From: Phallusia fumigata | Lineage: Eukaryota > Chordata > Ascidiacea > Phlebobranchia > Ascidiidae | Reading direction: 5' to 3' | DNA: 24,180 nucleotides | Assembly: GCA_008931825.1 (NCBI GenBank) | Contig: QXVZ01026823.1 | Coordinates: 1 to 24,180 of the forward strand | In this document: piece after piece, positions 20,952 through 24,180 of the stretch | Position numbering within the stretch: position 1 is the stretch's first letter | Layout: each line of letters starts with the position of its first letter | Position numbers and translations under genes: made by a program | Notes under the pieces: generated by a model | The model's input: only the letters and a program-made list of their open reading frames with translations | The model's database searches: none | What the model was told of the DNA's origin: nothing

Positions 20952-23949
20952 ATGCGTTGGAATGATGTCTGCATAGTTGTGGCAACGTGGATTTTCATAG
21001 CAACACTGTGCAAAGGCAGAAAACACTTACCAGGTATGCCAGGTGTTGTAATGACATAACACTCGTGCAAACATACCGCGCCTATAATGAAAAAGGGGAC
21101 ACTGTGAAAGAGATTACATTTTTGCAGCTCTCACCGCAGTCCAGTACACTGTTGAAGATTTTATAATTGAGCTTCGTTGGAAGACCCCGGATTGGTGGAC
21201 ATGCAACGTCACATATCACGTGCAGTCATGGTAAAGTCACCAGGTTGCCTTTTTTATGTAAACGTTGAAAGGTTCCGGGCCTAAGCAACGAACAAGGAAT
21301 TTTACTGATTCAACAATTAACATTTGTATTGTGCAGCACGAATAAATGCAAAAGCTCTAACCGGTGGGCTGAAGAGGGATGTCACCTGGTCATTTTTGGG
21401 TCGACAACGTTTTGCTCCTTGCAGTATTACAAGCCCGCAAGTACGTGGACCCATTCAATAAGACCTTTTTTTGCAAAATACGTTTTTATGTTTAGGGAAA
21501 ATGAGAATCAAAGGTTGTTTTGAGAGAATTCCGAACTGCTTCGAGAAGAAGTGCAGAACATGTACACCTTTTAACAAGACAAAACTAATCGATGTAGTGG
21601 ACGAAAGTAAGACTTGGCCTGTTAAATATTCTGATATATTAAAGTTGACTTTGCATTAGGCAACTTCACTGCTCCAAACTTATCTGTGTCAAGAGTCGGA
21701 TACAACCACGTCACAGTATATTCCAGGCTACCCTCGTCGAAGTTTCTGGTTTTATACCAACAAGTGATTCACTACGCCTCCATCGTTGAACGTAAGGCAT
21801 GAAAATGGCAGTTTTCAAATTGTTTAAAATTCTGTCCAAATACGTGTTACATTTAAGGTGGCAACTACACATGCAAAAACCATCCTTTTGCTGCATACAT
21901 CGATAAAACCATGGAGACTATCAATGTGTCGTACGAACAGGTGTGACTTACATGCACTTTGGCGACAAGACAATTTGATAACACAGTTTGAATGTTATGC
22001 AGCGTGGTGATTTGGAGGCTGGCACACTGCAATGGGATGTAAAAAAATTGTCGCCAGACACGGAATATTGCATTTCAGCGAAATACGACCACGGGATGAG
22101 GTACCGTTACCCCAACGGGCCGAGTCGAGAGGCGCGTTTACCTTTTCACACAACAAGACTGGTGCTACCTCCCACAAAACCCCCAAAAGGTGATNAACAT
22201 GATAACGACAACAGTCCTTTGTCGTTTTGTCTCACCTAGAGTAAGCATAGTCTCGTCTTGCTGGGTAAAGTGGCCGTTGAAATAATGTAAGCAAAAATAT
22301 CGCTCGGTTTTCCAGTCTGTCACCAGGTCCCGAGCCGTACAGAAGAGAATTCCAAAAGTGCCATTGATCTGTGTCATCCAGAGGGGGTAGAGGGGAGTTT
22401 TCAGCATGCTCCCGACCTGTTAAAAGATAGTAAATTATCAAGAGTCTCAATCAAAGTCAGCTGCAAAGTCTATCATATCTGTACCCAATTCTAACTTTCA
22501 CAAATTTTATGACAAATTATTAAATCGCAAATGGAATACATGACTTCGCCTGTGCAAATGTGCCAAGCGCAACACGCATAAAATGCATGAAAACTAGCCT
22601 TTACAAAAACGATCGCAGATCGTGGTAATGAAAACGTTTACAAACAATTCTAAAGGAACTAGAGGCTTGTGGAGTATCGGGAGTCCAATTAGATAAGCAA
22701 TCGTAGTTTGAACGACATAGGTGAATGCCATGTCATTGGGCAAACAACTTTTAGTAGGCACATAAAAATTGTTGGATAAGTGGGAGGGTTTTCTAGCAAA
22801 CAGTCTTCTTCGGGGAGTCCACAAAATAAGTGCAATTGTATAGGTTTTCCCTTTTACAACGGCATTGCTTACAGTGTCTCAGTAATTACCTAATAACTAT
22901 AGGTTACTTTACACAAAATACTTTTTTACTGACAACTGGTCTATATGTATGCAATCCCTACGCCTATACATGTAAAAATTCAATTTACCTGCCGACCACG
23001 TTCCAAAAAACGCTTTGCGCTAAATGNTTCCTCTACCTTCAATTGTCGAATTAAAAATTGTATTTTCAGGAAAAAGTCATGGACGATGGTACTCCTAAAA
23101 CCTGCTGCAATGCAAGGGAGCTTTACCCCCTGCCGGACAGGTAAAAACGCATACTTTGTCCAGTAAATAAAAAGTGTCTAACAACAGAATTATCCAATCA
23201 ACAGAGAGAGTCTGGCGGAGTCTGTTGAACTGTGGGACGTACACCATACATACACCTACATGGGTATAAAGCGTCTGGATTGTGTTAACACTGTAAATGT
23301 TAACAATCCTTCGGCTTAATAAATTNGTATTGAATACTTTTTTGTGCAAGTGACAAACACTTGGCCGAGATGTGTTGAGTCATAAACATTTTTGTCTTTT
23401 GTAAGTCTGCAATTTATCGAAAAGAAAGTACACGAGGCGCAGACTTGAACTGCATCTTAATTAAAAACATAACTGGCAGAGAACTTGCATTAAATGAATA
23501 CATTCTATTGCAAACGTTTCGACAATCGCTGTAGTCATCATCAGTGCGTAGAGACGAGAAGTTTAAAAACGTGCGTTACACAAGTGAGTAAAAATGAAAA
23601 CGTCACGCAATTAGTGACCTCAAGAAGTAACGGAAAGAAAGTAAAAAAAACAAGATAAAGTGTGGTTTCAGGAAGCATGGTTAAAGTGGCGGTATTGATC
23701 GCAGCCGTTGGGTTTCTGGTTGTGGGACTATTGACATTCGGTCTGTTCCGAGCAATGAAGTTAGTTAAAGATTTCATCTCTTTTCCAGTTCCAGAATCGC
23801 TCGTAAGAGAATTGAGTTTTACGTTTAACCCGGTGGTTCCTCTACCTTCAATTGTCGAATTAAAAATTGTATTTTCAGGAAAAAGTCATGGACGATGGTA
23901 CTCCTAAAACCTGCTGCAATGCAAGGGAGCTTTACCCCCTGCCGGACAG
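20952..23949 (+). CDS. Class II cytokine receptor-like protein R2, partial at the right edge
   Basis: Tandem paralogue of R1 with the ordinary two-domain layout. Exons: 20952-21033, 21128-21230, 21337-21440, 21496-21606, 21660-21791, 21858-21940, 22003-22189, 23672-23802, 23879-23949; the cytoplasmic tail continues past the window. About 334 residues are visible. Exon 1 is a signal peptide (MRWNDVCIVVATWIFIATLC). D1 (about 28-133) shows ELRWKTPDWWTCNVTYHVQ, and ends with a cysteine-rich stretch (IPNCFEKKCRTC). D2 (about 134-267) contains LSPDTEYCISAKYDHG. The TM helix is in exon 8 (VAVLIAAVGFLVVGLLTFG), followed by FPVPESL, a possible Box 1 for a JAK kinase. Exon-end phases equal those of R1 exons 5-12, and R1 exon 4's end phase equals R2 exon 1's. 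Intron 7 holds three N joins and foreign or duplicated contigs, so the exon 7-8 link rests on phase and homology. Confidence 0.75.
22195..22195. other. Single N: contig join in R2 intron 7
   Basis: One N just after the exon 7 donor. Sequence to the right belongs to a contig with a minus-strand exon of a different gene. The distance across the join is unknown. Confidence 0.8.
22236..22416 (-). CDS. MINDY4B-like: Single exon of a MINDY4B-like (inactive MINDY deubiquitinase) gene
   Basis: This minus-strand exon of 181 bases (acceptor ttaacag, donor gtgaga) encodes about 60 residues. It begins VGSMLKTPLYPLWMTQINGT and continues through FGILFCTARDLVTDWKTER to FTQQDETMLTLG. The pattern LKTP, P-W, LF, DW-TER, then a Q-rich turn and LT matches the C-terminal part of the MINDY-3/4 ubiquitin-hydrolase fold. 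Active members have ESHFSVLF, where the His is catalytic; here the text is NGTFGILF with no His. This fits the inactive MINDY-4B branch. It lies on a contig bounded by N at 22195 and 23027, so its place inside the R2 intron may be an assembly error. No further exons were found in the contig. Confidence 0.6.
23028..23325 (+). other. N-bounded 298-bp duplicate of the R2 exon 9 region
   Basis: This piece equals 23837-24134 except at two positions (23217 against 24026, G to A; 23240 against 24049, T to A). It includes a second copy of exon 9 at 23070-23140 with its acceptor and donor. It sits between two single Ns and before the TM exon, an order that makes no sense for the gene. It is best read as the other haplotype's fragment placed by the assembler. 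Confidence 0.8.
23505..23550 (-). ncRNA. Hammerhead-ribozyme-like core in R2 intron 7 (tentative)
   Basis: On the minus strand CTGATGA (23544-23538) is followed after 17 bases by GAAAC (23520-23516). The bases between can pair as GAC with GTC. CTGANGA and GAAA are the two conserved strands of the hammerhead core, known from Penelope-like elements and retrozymes in many animals. A U sits unpaired at the stem base and the third stem is not certain, so this may be only the common repeat end built on the same words. Confidence 0.35.
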
Positions 23950-24180
23950 GTAAAAACGCATACTTTGTCCAGTAAATAAAAAGTGTCTAACAACAGAATT
24001 ATCCAATCAACAGAGAGAGTCTGGCAGAGTCTGTTGAACTGTGGGACGAACACCATACATACACCTACATGGGTATAAAGCGTCTGGATTGTGTTAACAC
24101 TGTAAATGTTAACAATCCTTCGGCTTAATAAATTGTCGCATAAAATCGCGTTTACAACTTGCCTTAAAAGAAGCTACTTT

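Noticed and set aside
21988-22239. Continuous frame running from R2 exon 7 through the N at 22195
   Set aside because: The frame past 22189 crosses a donor site and a contig join, so it is not protein-coding continuity.

Overview
The window looks like a piece of a compact, intron-rich invertebrate chordate genome, most likely an ascidian tunicate such as Ciona. This is an inference. It rests on very short introns (one of 62 bases), AT-rich non-coding DNA around GC-richer exons, many small inverted-repeat transposons inside introns, and class II cytokine receptor genes, a chordate-type family, that have drifted far from vertebrate members. Four single N characters (1525, 22195, 23027, 23326) mark contig joins. 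At least two of these joins carry sequence duplicated by assembly.

Layout. (1) Positions 771-5980, minus strand: a complete 12-coding-exon gene for an RNA-binding protein of the DAZAP1/Hrp48 (hnRNP) family, with two RRMs and a long Gly/Met/Asn/Gln-rich tail. Its introns hold two hAT-type MITEs with visible 8-bp target duplications and a tRNA-like sequence. A 63-bp-arm foldback lies downstream (346-483). (2) Positions 5981-7000: a divergent intergenic region with one unassigned open frame. (3) Positions 7001-10056, plus strand: a complete six-exon gene for mitochondrial alanine-glyoxylate aminotransferase 2 (AGXT2). (4) Positions 11839-17263, plus strand: a 16-exon transmembrane receptor (called R1 here) with three fibronectin-III-like domains of the class II cytokine receptor type, in the unusual order D2-D1-D2. 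(5) Positions 17264-20951: mostly non-coding, with a probable SINE and a repeat shared with R1. (6) Positions 20952-23949 and beyond the window, plus strand: a second receptor (R2) with the standard D1-D2-TM layout. It is incomplete at the right edge.

R1 and R2 are tandem paralogues. Nine successive exon ends have the same intron phases in both genes, and both carry the same kind of cysteine-rich insertion at the end of D1. Together they look like a small tunicate class II cytokine receptor cluster, which would signal at the plasma membrane through JAK-type kinases if it behaves like its vertebrate relatives. Within R2, an N-bounded contig (22196-23026) carries a minus-strand exon of an unrelated gene resembling inactive deubiquitinase MINDY4B, and a second N-bounded piece (23028-23325) duplicates the R2 exon 9 region. 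R2's central intron is therefore probably misassembled.
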